Shown: positions 49,167-61,772, counted from the stretch's first letter. The stretch: DNA of 64,000 nt from Toxotes chatareus (GCA_016801885.1 CM028897.1:10726501-10790500), one strand, 5' to 3'. Numbers and translations: made by a program. The notes: generated by a model not told the origin, from the letters alone.

Positions 49167-49211
49167 CAAACATCACACAGAAATAGAGAAACTATTTCTG
49201 TGTGATGTTTG
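49167..49211. repeat. Perfect 20-base inverted repeat, 5-base spacer
   Basis: Arms 49167-49186 and 49192-49211 are exact complements (CAAACATCACACAGAAATAG and its reverse), spacer AGAAA. No target duplication or transposon end is visible. Confidence 0.95.
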
Positions 49212-50090
49212 TTCCCCTCACCACTACGGAAACTGGACCCACAGCTGGGAAATCACCCATAATCTTGTGCTGGTCTAGCAGGAAGCTGACCTAAGGTGGT
49301 GTTGATCAGAACCTAATCCCTCGGCAGGGCCCATCAAAGAACACATTTTTCATTAGACACCATCCCGCGCCAGCTGCACAGCATTAGCCCCGGAACGCAG
49401 GGACCTCCAAAGCACCCAGGCGGCCATTTTGGCTCCATATGGCACACAGAACCAGGGGTACTGAGGGGAAAGAGATCCGAAGAAAAGAGTGGGCTTATTA
49501 CAGGGTAATCCTCATTTGAAGAAATCACGCTATTTTCCTATCTGTCCCTTTTTGGATTTGAAGGCTGTTCTGCAGCTAAAAGTTATTTTATCTTTTTGGC
49601 ACACTTTAGGTCCTCCCTCTCTCTTCCCTCTCCTTGTACAAAAATGACCCACAGTTGTTGGGGAATCTGGAGTGGATTCAAAGCAGTGAGGCTGAATGTT
49701 GAACTTAGACGAATAACACTATCAGCAATGTGCTAGTTTCACTTTTTCATGAAAAAGATTAATGATTTCTCTGTCCTTTTTTGTCAGCTGAAAGTGCATG
49801 CTTCTAAAAAAAAACTCACCAAAGGTTGAACGTCTTACTTTTCCCCTTTTTTCTACTTTCAAATCTGTCTCCAAGTTTGACTTCGGAGTGGGCAGGGAAA
49901 AGTTTCACTACTTCATTGCGTTCAGTTTTTTTTTCCCCTCACATGGGATTGAAGTCAGCCAGGCCTCAGATCCATATTGACTCGTTCGCCCTGTTTTGTA
50001 AGCTGAAAATTTCTCATTCTTTTGATGCAGACAGAAATGCTGTCCTCTGCAGTCCACCATGCTCTTGGAAGCAGAGCCTGGGCAGGCCAG

Positions 50091-50110
50091 CTTTTTTTTT
50101 TTTTTTTTTT
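50091..50110. repeat. Poly-T tract (20)
   Basis: Uninterrupted T run in intron 16. Confidence 0.95.
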
Positions 50111-50445
50111 GAACACATCTCCCAGATCCTGGAAAAAAGGCCAGAGAAATCCATTAAATCCATGAATGGATTCTCATCAAAGACGCATGCGTTTAAGGGA
50201 GAGACAGAGAGGGAGAGAGAGGGATATGGGGGGGATGTTTTGGGAGTAGACAGTCGGAGCTGTTGGAATGAAATAATGAGAAACAGAATATCAGAGAGGA
50301 GATAAGATCAGACGTTAAGATAGTTCCATACATTTGAGCTTCACCAAAAAGAAAAGAGGAGAGAAGGAAAAGTGATGGAGGTAGGCTGAGGAGAAGGTGT
50401 GGGGGGGGGTTAGTCTGGTTGCTATTGAAGTTTATCTTTGTAAGT

Positions 50446-50498
50446 CTGTGTGTGTGTGTGTGTGTACGTGCGTGCGTGCGTGTGTGTGTGTGTGTGTT
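50446..50498. repeat. (TG)n/(CGTG)n alternating purine-pyrimidine tract
   Basis: TG repeats flank a TACG(TGCG)n core, giving over 50 bases of strict alternation with CpG steps, a good candidate for Z-DNA. It ends in a T8 run. Confidence 0.92.
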
Positions 50499-51626
50499 TT
50501 TTTTCATGGGTGAGAATGAATGCACACAACCCCAGACCTCCCAATCTCTATGCTCCACTGAGGGGCCTGTGAAGCTGCCTCTGTGCCTGATAAAGATGCC
50601 TCATCTCTGGGCTACAGTTAGCACAAATCCTGCCTCTCACTCACACCACCTCCTTATCTAACTTTCTTATTCACCTCCACACCCCCACCGTCCATCTGTC
50701 TTTCCCCACGTCCTCCCCTCTGCCTTCAAGTTGTGGCAAAGCCCAGAACATTAGAGCTTTCTATAAAGAGCTGGCCTTACCAGAAATCAGGGCTAGGCTT
50801 TGAGGAAGTGTGGGAACACTGTTTCTTAACACACGTGCATATGCACACACGTTTGCACACGCACACTTCTGTATGCTCACTAGCATATTAAACACAGGTC
50901 CTAAAAATTAAAGTTTGGTTAGTGGAGAAAAGGTCTTTGTGTTGAACCTCTTCACCTCACACAGCTGTATCTTACTCACTCCCTCCTTGTCACTGCTAAA
51001 GATCTGAGATCATGTGCGACAAAAGATCAGGAGGTCTGAATAACGTCTGGAACTTTGAATTCATATTTACTCTTAGTCTGGAGAGCACGGCTCTTTGAAC
51101 TGCTAGAGGAGATTAGATGTGCAAAGTTTGTCTGATATGGTTGTGTGGACCTGGGTGTTTGTGTTTGAGTGTGTGTGAGTGTATTAGAGAGAGTGCATGC
51201 TTTTATGTGCTAGGTATGTTTACATAACTAATAAGTACCCTCTTTCTTGTGGCTTTAATTGCGGTGTAAATGTGACCATGCTTGTGCATAAAAAGTGCAA
51301 ATTCACAAAAAGGACAGAGGACGGGGTGAGGTCCACACTTTCTGATGATTCCTCAGGCAAGTAGTAAAATAGGAATTTGTGTGTATTTGTAGTACGTGTG
51401 TGTATGTGCATGCGCATGCCTACTCTCACTTTGGATCAAAGGGACAGGGCATTTCATCAAACCCTAACCAAGTGTGACAAAACCACCTGGAGGCGAACAT
51501 CAGCCAATGAGAAATGAGCTTTTTGGCATGCAGTAACCAATCACTGCTCCCTATGTGACAGAACCAGTGTCCCCCTGGCCATGCCCTATGTGACGCCCTA
51601 GACATGAAAGTCACGACAATGCTCCT

Positions 51627-51628
<2 letters not shown>

Positions 51629-51664
<36 letters not shown>
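51629..51664. repeat. (CA)18 microsatellite
   Basis: Uninterrupted CA run. Confidence 0.95.
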
Positions 51665-51668
<4 letters not shown>

Positions 51669-51949
51669 TGTTGAGCATTAGAAAGCTGAGGTTTGAAGGG
51701 CCTCTGTCTCTCAGTCTGTCTCTGTTTTTCCACAGGTATTTCTCTTTGAGGTAGTAGAGGTTTTCCTCTAAAAGTTAGGTTGGCTCAGACAGTGAATGAG
51801 ATTATGTCCCCAAGCTGGAGATGGAGCTTTCTTTTGTGTGTCTCCTCTCATTATGACATGACACTGCAGCTGTAAAGGGCTTTCAGATGACAATGACCGC
51901 TAAAGGTACTGTAGGAGCTGAAGTTCTTTGACATCACTGGCGGCAAACA

Positions 51950-51982
51950 GTTAATTTCTATTCTTTAAGAATAGAAATTAAC
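51950..51982. repeat. Perfect 16-base inverted repeat, 1-base spacer
   Basis: GTTAATTTCTATTCTT, then T, then the exact complement. A nearly continuous palindrome that would form a cruciform or hairpin. Confidence 0.95.
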
Positions 51983-52235
51983 AACAAAATATAATAGCTA
52001 ATGGGGCTAATGTGTTTTTTTCTGACACTTGTCTGTCAATACATGTGATCCGTTGTTTGTTTGGGTAAGATCAGTTTGTTTTTTTGGGAACATTGCTGGC
52101 CTTTTCTAGATCTAACATCTTGAATCCAGATATTCCCTATGCATCTTGATTCAGTTTGTCAGTATGTCTAACATGATCATTTTTGAACAGATTTTGTCTC
52201 ACTGCCTACATTTGATTTTATCAGTGAGAAATAAG

Positions 52236-52303
52236 AAACAAGATTTTTTTTTCTTTTTTTTTAAGAGACCATCACGGGTTTCTTAAAAATAAAAATCTTG
52301 TTT
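52236..52303. repeat. Imperfect fold-back
   Basis: AAACAAGATTTTT at 52236-52248 is matched by its exact complement at 52291-52303. The intervening T-rich and 'taagagacc'/'gggtttctta' strings also pair partly. Confidence 0.75.
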
Positions 52304-55300
52304 GTGCTCAGTAGTGCAGCTGGAGAAGAAGATTGCAGCTGCTGTTTGGTACCTCAGCTCGGGCACAGACTTCAAAACCTCATTTAAGTTGTTTGGCACA
52401 AGAAAATCATCTGTATATAACTTTTTGTTTGTTGTGCTATGCACAGAGCTGAATAGGCAGTCTTTTTATGTGGCTGGAGATGCATCTACTTTCACACTGT
52501 TTTCCATGTGTGGACACATGTGTCTCTGACCATGCTTAAATGTGGTTTGACTGATTGGATGTTAATGCATTTTCAGCATGTTCTTGTTGCATTCACATCC
52601 ATATTTAGGACTGTGCACTTGTGAACAGACCACCCAAGGCGTTTTTAGAGCAAAACATGCACAGCTGATTTTCTAAATGTTCACAGAAGTTATAACTCCA
52701 GCACAGTACCAACCTTGGCTTGCTTCGTGCTTTTTCCTCCTTCAGAAGTTTGTGTAGAGCTTACCTGTGTACATTTGTCTATCAGTTTTCATTGAGACAA
52801 AGAGAATGTCCACAAGGTATGACAAGGTCAATAGAACTGTTATAAAATGAAGAAAAGAATAGGTTTTGTCCTCTATGGTGACATAGAAATATTAATATTA
52901 GAATATTAGAGTGCATAAAGTGAAACCAAGGAGATGTTCTAGTACATCCATTAGCAGTTTTATTAAACAGTTACCATCCATATCAAACCATTCACACCAG
53001 CTTCAATCCCCAACCCTGTGAGACATTTACTTTCAGACTCAGTTAGCGTACTGTTCTCTCTCTCAGCCAGAAGATGGTGGTACGAGGTTGTTGTCATTGT
53101 TGTTGTCATAGCCACGTCTTGTTCTTCTCCTTTGCCCGCTGTCACTGCTGACTTATTAGGTTGGTCCTCTGCCATTTGGAGATACACCAAATCACATTAT
53201 TCAGTCGGTCATGGATTAGACGAGGAGGAGAGAAACACAGGCTGAGGGATGATCAAAGAGGGCCCACATTCACCTCACACTGACAGACTAACTGGGAGAC
53301 AAAGAGATGGGGGAGGCAGAGCGAGGAATCTGATTTAAGGGGAGAAAGAGGTAAAGTTTAGAATATTTAGTGCAGGGCAGTCAGATTATTCGATCTGTGT
53401 GTCTGTATTTGGCTTCGTCTGCTGTTAGTGGATGTTTACATCATAGCAGCTGCACAAACACACATTAAAGCGTTTTAATGCACTAGAGATTGTGTTCTTG
53501 TGTTTGTGTATGAACATATGTTGTGTGTTTGTGTGCGCGTACGCATGCTCATACCTATGTGAGCTCCTCGTTTCCTCAGTGCACCATCGGGCCCGGCGGC
53601 GCAGAGAGAGAGAGTGAGTGAGTCACCCAGCACATGAAAGAGTCAAAGTAAAGGATCTGCCGTCCCAAAAAAAACATCACACAGCTCCCTTGCTCACTTT
53701 TTGAAGTCATCCAAGAGGAGGGAGGGAAGCGACACACTTTCTCAATCGCATTAAAACATGGCGTCAGGCAGCTCCCATCTTGTTGCACGCTATAGATTAT
53801 ACTTTGGTTTGAAGTGGAGTTTTAAGTGGGACATTGCGATACCGGGCCCTGTTTTTGGGGTTAAGTTCCTAAATCAAAATCAACCTACATCTGAGCATCA
53901 GGTAGATGTATCGATCAAAGGGGGGACGGAGGAGTAAATAGACAGGATGTGAGGTCTACCCAGGCAGAAAACTAGAAAAACAGATTGTTGTCACCTGGTC
54001 AAACACAGTTAAATGACCGAATGAAAAAAAACTTTAAGTTTCCTTAAGTTAGGACCTTCGCCCAAGAAATAGTTTACTCAAATCTGTGCACACAAAAAGC
54101 ATGACTGAGGCACTTTTCTGTGGTCTGTCCACCTGATTATGCTAAAGCAATCTGTGGTTCTACAAGCAGCTTCATCCATTAAGCATTCAGAACCTCAAAC
54201 AAACTTTTTTTTTCTAGACCTTATGATGTGGGTTAAATATTAAGCCCACTCACACTGATGGTAATGGATGTAATTGGTTTTCTGATACCAAGCACTGGCT
54301 GGTTGAGTGTGTAATCACTGAACATTTGGTATTTTGTGTGTGTGTGTGTTTGATGTATGTTTATCTGTGTATGCTTGTCTGTGTGCCCATGATGCATTAT
54401 TTCTGTACTGTGTGTGATGCGGCTCTGACAGTGAGCAGCAGGGATGAAGAGAATCACTACTGACAGGCAGTGATGGCAAACTGTGAAATGGAAATAAAGC
54501 CTCTTGTCATTACAGCACCAACTCTCTCTCGCGTGCACACAGATACACAGGCGAGCACAGCAAGACAGCAATGATTACAGACAAACGAGCAAATAACATC
54601 TCCCAGCTCTCCCTCACTGGCAGATTGAACTCAAATTGTTATGAGAGACATGCGTGGTGAACAGAGAATCATTTTGAATGCTTACAAATACTGCTGCCAC
54701 TAAAACTGAAGGCTTTGGAGAGCAATGGAGAAAAGCTTCTCTTTGAAATCAGTTTATTTATTTTTTTATTTTTATTTATTTTTTTTTTGTTTTTTGAGAA
54801 ATGAACCCCGCAAATCAGCTCCCTAGAGTGTCGTATTTGTCATATTGTGTGCAGGGTGAAACTACCAAACACCAGTAAAAGAAAACGTTCTATGATTCAT
54901 TGTCGCCTTAATAACGTCCGTGTCCTTTACCTAATCACCTGTCAATGGGTAGTCACATTGTGTCCTTTCTATGTGTGGAGTGACATCATCCTTTCGTCAG
55001 CAGCTTTTGAGTGTAGTTTTATTTCTTTTGTCAAGAGTTCAGCTTTAGGACGATGCTGAAAACCATAATTGCTCTGAAGCAACGTGAGATGATTGGAAAC
55101 ATATCGGAGAAAAATGCCACATGGAGGCAATATCCTGTCCAGGACTGTAGGTTTCACAGAACGGAGTCTAGATTCTGAAAATACTTTTTTTTTTTTTTCT
55201 TTTTCAACTGCTGAAAACAGACACACCGACATTAACACACACACAGAAGTTGTCATGTGTTGGCAGCATTACTCTACTGAGAAATGTTTACTTTGGTTTC

Positions 55301-55473
55301 TTCCTCCTTTAGCAGTAATACAATGGTCCATTCCAAACAATGGAACTGCACACCTTGAGCAAATTCCACTTCCAAACAGCTATAGATCAAACTCTGGATG
55401 TGTGTTTGGCCTTCATGTATCCTGTTTGTCCATTATCTGTATTTGAATAAGTGTGACTTGTGTGCATATCTTT

Positions 55474-55475
<2 letters not shown>

Positions 55476-55524
<49 letters not shown>
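55476..55524. repeat. (TG)n(AG)n compound microsatellite
   Basis: About fifteen TG units followed by about nine AG units in intron 16. Confidence 0.93.
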
Positions 55525-55525
<1 letters not shown>

Positions 55526-55704
55526 AGAGAGGGAGAAAGTTGTCACCCTGCTTTCTGCCACTCCTGTCAGTCCTTTTTTAAGTGTGCGCGTGTGTGTGTT
55601 TGGCCTGGTTCCCACTGCAGATTATTAATTAAGTTCTGGTAAGCGGTGCATGCCTTGCCTTCAGATCCACTTCCACTCTCTTTAACACACACATGCAAAC
55701 ATGC

Positions 55705-55724
55705 GCACACACACACACACACAC
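55705..55724. repeat. (CA)10 microsatellite
   Basis: Simple CA run in intron 16. Confidence 0.9.
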
Positions 55725-57198
55725 TTCAAAGCAGCTGCACTCCACACCGCTAGGATTAAGAGGCGATTGAAGAGCCTGATACAGCCTCAAAGTGCCTTCA
55801 GCACGAAAATGCCTTTGGCAGGGCACAGGTAGTCTCTTTGAAAGTGCTTACACACACATACACACGCACACACTCACACAGACACACACATATGGCTGGG
55901 CTTTTAATTTAGCTCTGATTTTCCCTTTGTATTTGTCACAGTCCTGTTGGGCTATTTTTCCTTGCATGTACTATCCATATCGTCATCTGTTTCCAGCCAT
56001 TTTTAGTGTGTGTTAAGATGGTTGAGCTGTATAATGTATGATGTTGGATAATGCTTCCTGCTCCATTCCCCGGAGTAACTGTCGTTAAAAGGAATAGGCT
56101 AGTAGCAAACTCTTTATGTTTTTATGAAGCATCTGAGCATGTTTGCATGTCAATATGGCCATATGTTTTCATGAATACTCTCACATGTGAACTCACACAC
56201 ATATACAGCAGATAGAGTCACACATGCCTCATTACCCCACAGTCAGTAACAGAGATGAGGCTGATATTACACTTTCGTTTTCACTATAAAACCACATCCG
56301 TTTTAGTACAAATTAAAAAGATAATGATATCAAATAAAAGAAGTATGGTGCATCTGATAGCGACATGTTTTGTTCAGGGCAGGTTTTTTTTCTAGGAAAA
56401 TAAACCTGCTGACAAATTATCAGTGGACAGGAAGTAGAGGTACACCTGAAAATGGCAAGCACTAACTATCCCAGTGTCACTGCAGCTAAGATGTTGCCAA
56501 GACAGAGCAGTCCTGCAGCAGTAAAGGGAGACAACAAATGTGTCAGCTGTAAAGAAAAAACATAGAAGGACTCCGTTTGCGCCCCTCTCCCACACACAGT
56601 TCTTTCTCTTGCGTTTTCTACACCTTTCTTTGTCTTCCCCTCTCTCATCAGCTGCTATAGGGCCCCTAGGGACGAGCGGGCCGCCACTCAAAGAGTCCTG
56701 GCGCAGGAAGACAGGCCCGTATCCTTGGTGATGGCTCTGTGTTTCCGTGGTGACAGGTGTGTCCGCTCAGAGCGGACGGCGGTGTTTGTCAGGAAGTGTT
56801 TGGATGGGGTGCAGAGTCCAAACGAAGCTCAGGTGTTGATGGCTGCGAGGGGTGAATTCAATGAAACAGTGTTTGTTAGTGAGTTGTCTGTCTGTCAGTG
56901 GCTGTCAGAACAAGTATGTGTGTGTGTGAGAGAGCGTGTGGGCGTGGGTGTGTGTGTTTTGTGTCATGGGTCTGTATGTGTTTTAATGTATAAGTCAGGT
57001 TTGTTGCATCTTAGTCATTTTTAAAAGAAATTTCTGCATAGCTTTATTTATAGTTATCTTTGTATATCCAACATGAACAGGAAGTTTATAAGTTTTATGA
57101 GTTTCTTACAGATGTAAGATGAGGTAAAACATGTTAAATCCATGGGGAAATTGATTGGGTTATGAACAAAGAATAACTGGCATACAGTGATGCAAAAC

Positions 57199-57393
57199 CA
57201 GGGGTGGGCAAACTGTTCCACAAAGGGCCGGTGTGGCTGCAGGTTTTGTTCCAACCAATGAAGAGCACACAGTTTGACCAATCAACTGTCTGAAGACTGA
57301 GATCAGTTCAATCAAGTCTGGTGTGCTGCTGCTTGGTTGGAACAAAAACCTGCAGCCACACCGGCTCTTTGTGGAACAGTTTGCCCACCCCTG
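57199..57393. mobile_element. hAT-type MITE (195 bases) with 8-base target duplication
   Basis: The ends read CAGGGGTGGGCAAAC and its complement. The terminal inverted repeats are about 58 bases (57199-57256 and 57335-57393) and differ by one substitution and one indel. The interior also pairs imperfectly, so the whole element folds back on itself. The 8-base flanks TGCAAAAC (57191-57198 and 57394-57401) are identical, as expected for hAT transposition. No transposase is encoded, so it was mobilised in trans. Confidence 0.93.
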
Positions 57394-58196
57394 TGCAAAA
57401 CAGAAGAGTGTTGTGAGGTTATAGACAGTAAATAAGCAGATTTATTTATGACAATAAATGCTGACTTATGCATTATGTTAGTGTTCAAAATAATAGCAGA
57501 AGAATCTCAACAATATGCATATACTGATTTACTGTATACTTTCATACTAGAGTATTAAACTTGAGTTGATCCACATCCCCTGTAAAGACTTGACTGCCTT
57601 TCAAATTATGACCTACTGCATATCCCCAATTAATTTGAGCCTTAGTCTTTCTACAGTGCTTTTATAGACCTTGTCACTATCCGTACAGGCAGACATTGAC
57701 ATCGCCATCGAATTCCAGCACTTCACACCTAATTATCTCACTCCACTGTTCAGCCTCTCATTGAAACTGTGCCATCACTACACAGCTAGCTGAAAGGAGA
57801 CAGATCTTGTATTAGACTCTCGCAGTCTTTTCTTCCAGCTGGCTAGCTTCCCATAGAGAAACAACGGAAAACAAAGAGACGAGCAGCGCTCAATAAACTC
57901 CTAACAACAATCTCCATTCACTCCTGTTCTGTCTCCACTGTGTTGTGTCTCCCAGCTTCTCCCGATCACCTCTCTTTTTTTTTGCTCCCTATAGCTAATT
58001 GGCAGCAAAGTTTTAATTCCCACCCGCCCCCCTTCTTGTTAAGCGATGAATTGTTGGCAGGGGATCAAAGAGGAGTGGTGCCCACTGTGCACCATGCCCA
58101 TCACTACCTGCTGGCACACATGAGCATAGGGACTGGCGCTGTGCCAAGGGGCCACAGGCCTTCACCACAGGGACACACTGCCAAGAGGCAGAGGTC

Positions 58197-58318
<122 letters not shown>

Positions 58319-58458
58319 CATGGGTAGGTTGGGAGGCTGGTGTGACTCTGTGCACTTCCTAACAGAGGATTCAATTTCACAACTCTCTCTCATTGTGTGT
58401 CTCTATCCGTCTGTCTGCATATCTCTTTCTCACACTCTCCTCTCTCTTCTTGTTGCAG

Positions 58459-58521
58459 ACCAACAGCAGGTTGAAGCAGATTGAGAAGGAGTACAGTCAG
58501 AAGCTCACCAAGTCTGCCCAG
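58459..58521 (+). CDS. cep112: cep112 exon 17
   Basis: Sixty-three bases, 21 codons (TNSRLKQIEKEYSQKLTKSA plus Q), phase 0 to 0, acceptor cttcttgttgcag, donor gtaatc. It aligns to human 'ANSKLKQIEKEYTQKLAKSS'. The length is exactly three heptads. It lies far from both neighbours (10.6 and 4.4 kb introns) and beside the (TG)57 tract. Confidence 0.96.
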
Positions 58522-58950
58522 GTAATCAGTTTTCTCTCCTACCTTTTTCCCCCTCTTTCATTTTATATTCCTCTTTTTTCACCGAGCAGTTTGAAAGTAT
58601 GGACAAATGTACTGATGGGAGAGGTGAGGAAGTACACATGAAAAAAAACCACACACACACACATACTCACTCTTGAACACCTAGAAAGCCACCCTGCCCT
58701 TTACCCTTAAGCAGTTATTCACAAATGTACAAGTGCACAAGAAGGTGCACACACACATCCCATGTCTGGGACACAGGAGCTTGTGTTACAGTAAGAACAT
58801 CTGAAGCTCCGTTGTCTGGCTCTTCTTATTACTTTTCTTATTCTCTCTGTCTATAGGTGACTGCTTGAAAAACTCTTGAACAGAGTTGTGTGAAGTCATG
58901 ACAGGTTTTTAGACTTCATACTAAAGGACAGTTCCCCTCCATATTTGCGC

Positions 58951-59198
58951 TTAAAGCTGCACTAATCAATATCAATCAAATACCTATGTATGATGTAAAA
59001 GAGATTGCCCATAGTCAAGTAGGAGGATAGAAATATTAGACTTACATTCACAATGTGGCCAGGAACACAACTGTCAAAGTTGCTTAGTGTCTCCTGAATG
59101 TCATGGCAGCTGCTAACATTTAGCTAATATATCAATATTGTGTTTACAGCTTGTTCAGCTGCCCCCAAACTGCCAAAAATCAATTAATCCTACTTTAA
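58951..59198. mobile_element. Possible MITE with TTAAAG ends
   Basis: The left end TTAAAGCTGCACTAATCAAT and the right end complement TTAAAGTAGGATTAATTGAT match at 13 of 20 positions. The interior 'ctgcccccaaactgccaaaaatcaattaat' resembles a fish repeat I have seen often. Superfamily and borders are uncertain. Confidence 0.4.
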
Positions 59199-60218
59199 AA
59201 TACACATATTCCTTGATCTACCTTGCACTGGCCACTTTGTATTGCCCACTGATACTACAATAGTTTGTAGTTGTAGTTTCTCACACTTTCTTTTTTATAG
59301 TTGTCCCCTGTCCGTTCACCTCCTAAAGTAATCAACACTCCATTCTCCCTTCCCTGCCTCCAATTCTTCTTCCTGTCATAGCATCACCTGGCCATACTTT
59401 GGAAATCATTCTAATTGAACACCATATGTTTAACATTACTGCTTGTCTCCTCAGACTGGGCCCATTTAAAACTGAGATAATTCTTCTCTCCAACCAGAAA
59501 TATAACTTCCTGGGACACACTCTGTCATTCAGCAAAATGTCTCAGAAAGTTGAGGGCAGCTTTTACCGCACCAGTTTAAAAGATCCAAAACACCCTAAGT
59601 AGTGTTTACACTATAAAAGAAAAGAGTTGTCTTCTTGATTATGTAGCAGGCTAAAATATCACAATCATTTGGCCATAATTGCACCTCGTTACCCAAAGAG
59701 GAGATTCAAAGAGGGGGTTTTGTTGTTTTTCTTTCTTTCTTCTCCTCTTTAAATCCTCTCATTTTCTGTTGGCTGGCAAAGGCACAGAGTTGAAAGCGGG
59801 GTTGACAAGCAGATGTTGTGAGAAAACGGTAGCTTATTAGGTTACACAATGCACGACTTCAAAAGAAGTCGGATACTGTGCGAAAGTTCAGCCATGTTTG
59901 CTCGCTTTGGCAGTGCGGTACGCCACCACACACGCAGCAACAAGTGATTAATCCTCACGTACACGTAGCTGGCACAGGTTCAACAAACAACACTCTCTCT
60001 GTCATTAAAGAAACGTCTCTCTGTACACAAATCAGCACCTGTGTTGAGGTGTGTTGTTAGACAGAGGGTTATCCTGAAGGTGTGGGGTTTTGTGCAAACA
60101 TATTGATATGCGTGATTAATGCAGGTTATTTGTCGTGGGCTTGGGCGGCTTTGTTTTAAAAGGTAAAGGTGGAACGGAGGGATTTCTGTTGCCTACCCCT
60201 TGGGGCAACTCAGTCAAA

Positions 60219-60267
60219 TGTAAACAAGAGGCCTTTGAACCTCAAAGGCTAACCCCAGTGGTTAACC
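60219..60267. promoter_or_regulatory. Motif cluster: forkhead, paired TCF/LEF, GGTTAACC
   Basis: TGTAAACA (60219-60226) is a forkhead consensus. CCTTTGA and TCAAAGG (60232-60238 and 60242-60248) form an inverted pair of TCF/LEF-like cores three bases apart. GGTTAACC (60260-60267) is palindromic. The surrounding 200 bases are non-repetitive. Motif density alone does not prove an enhancer. Confidence 0.3.
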
Positions 60268-61157
60268 CCTCAGTGTCTGACAGGGGGCATCGCTCTTCAG
60301 CTCAACTGCATGGCTAATAGCCCAATTAAAAACATACCACGCCATACATTATCCTGAGGGGACTCAGACGCACCACGTAAGGATATATGTTGCACACACA
60401 CATCCCTCTCGCACATTATATCTTTGCTTTTGTCTCTTTTTCGTTGCTTCTCTGGTACTTACACACACACACATGCACAGGCACTCCTAATTAGTGTCTC
60501 TCCAGTCCAATCCTGTGTGTTAAGCGTCTAGCTGTGAATACTCCTCCTGGGTGACCTGTGAACTGAACAGGGCTGCTCTCTTCCCCCACTTAATGATCAG
60601 GCTATAGTGGGTGGTAGCTGTGGTACTGGTGGGAGATCATTACTTTATCCCTGTCCGTCCACCGTGGGAGTAGGTAGGAGGTGGAGGGAATTTACCATGG
60701 GAGGCACAGTGCATGAGAAGTGTTGTGTTCTGGAAAAAAAAGGTTGAAGTTCGCTCTATATGCAAATATACCTCATTTATTTCAGCACAATACTGGTTGT
60801 TAAGTTCCACAAACAGTGTTCACAAGTGACCTCTTAGGCATGTATTAACCAAATAGGATCTGTTACAGTATTTATTCCTTTTGATACGTTCTCGCTCCTA
60901 AAAAAAAATACTTGAAAATAGTAATGTATCTCCTTCACTGTTTAGACTTCAGGTTATCTTTATTAATCAGTGCTAAAGCTGATATAATCAATACTTTTAA
61001 ATAACAGTGCATAGAAGAACCACTTGTAATGTTAAAGGGGGTCAAACGTAGTGATGAACCCAGAAAGAATCATTGCTTGACTCTACAGCCCTCCTCAGCT
61101 TTACAGGGCACTTTACGGTTTATCAGTGCTTTGTTTTGGGTTTTACGTCTCACAATT

Positions 61158-61219
61158 GTATATGTATATGTATATGTATATGTACGTATGTATACATATG
61201 TATGTATGTGTGTGTGTGA
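61158..61219. repeat. (TATG)n/(TG)n microsatellite
   Basis: TATATG and TATG repeats grading into TG; imperfect. Confidence 0.9.
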
Positions 61220-61483
61220 GTGTGAAAAGAAAAAAAGCTCTAATAACTAGCTTTCCAGCACCAAACAGCTGGTAAGTAACCGACTAGCTGATTAACTTAA
61301 TTTTCTATTTAGCTGTTGAAGATGTGTAAACAAGCAACTGTTTGCTAACGTTAATGTTCATCAACAGAACTTTACGACAGGGATGATTTCTCAATGTGTT
61401 TACTGCCCCCAAATGGCTCATCTCTAGGAGCTAATCATGCAGTAATTTAATTTGTGTCCCTCTGACAACAAGTGATTTTTGAT

Positions 61484-61580
61484 AGGGCTGCTACTGACTG
61501 TTATTTCATTGATTAATCTGCAGCTGAGTTTCTCAATGAAAAATGGTGAAAACGGATCATGTTTTCACCTCACCTTCTAA
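61484..61580 (+). repeat. Truncated copy of a fish hAT-like MITE
   Basis: AGGGCTGC is followed by 'tgttatttcattgattaatctgc' and 'tcaatgaaaaatggtgaaaa'. This matches the start of an abundant fish repeat that begins AGGGCTGCAACTAACGATTA and whose later parts are absent here. Only about 100 bases remain. Confidence 0.45.
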
Positions 61581-61772
61581 ATGACTAACAAAAAAATCTG
61601 AGGTGTGCATAGTAAATCAGAGGTCTTGAACCAGACTTCACTATTTCAACATTAACCACCAGGTTTTCAACCTTGGAAGGGTTTTTTTTTTTTTTAATGC
61701 AACAAGAAGAGCATTTCCTCCTCAATGGTGGCCGTCTTTATGGCTCAGTCACACCAGACCTGGTTTCTGAGC

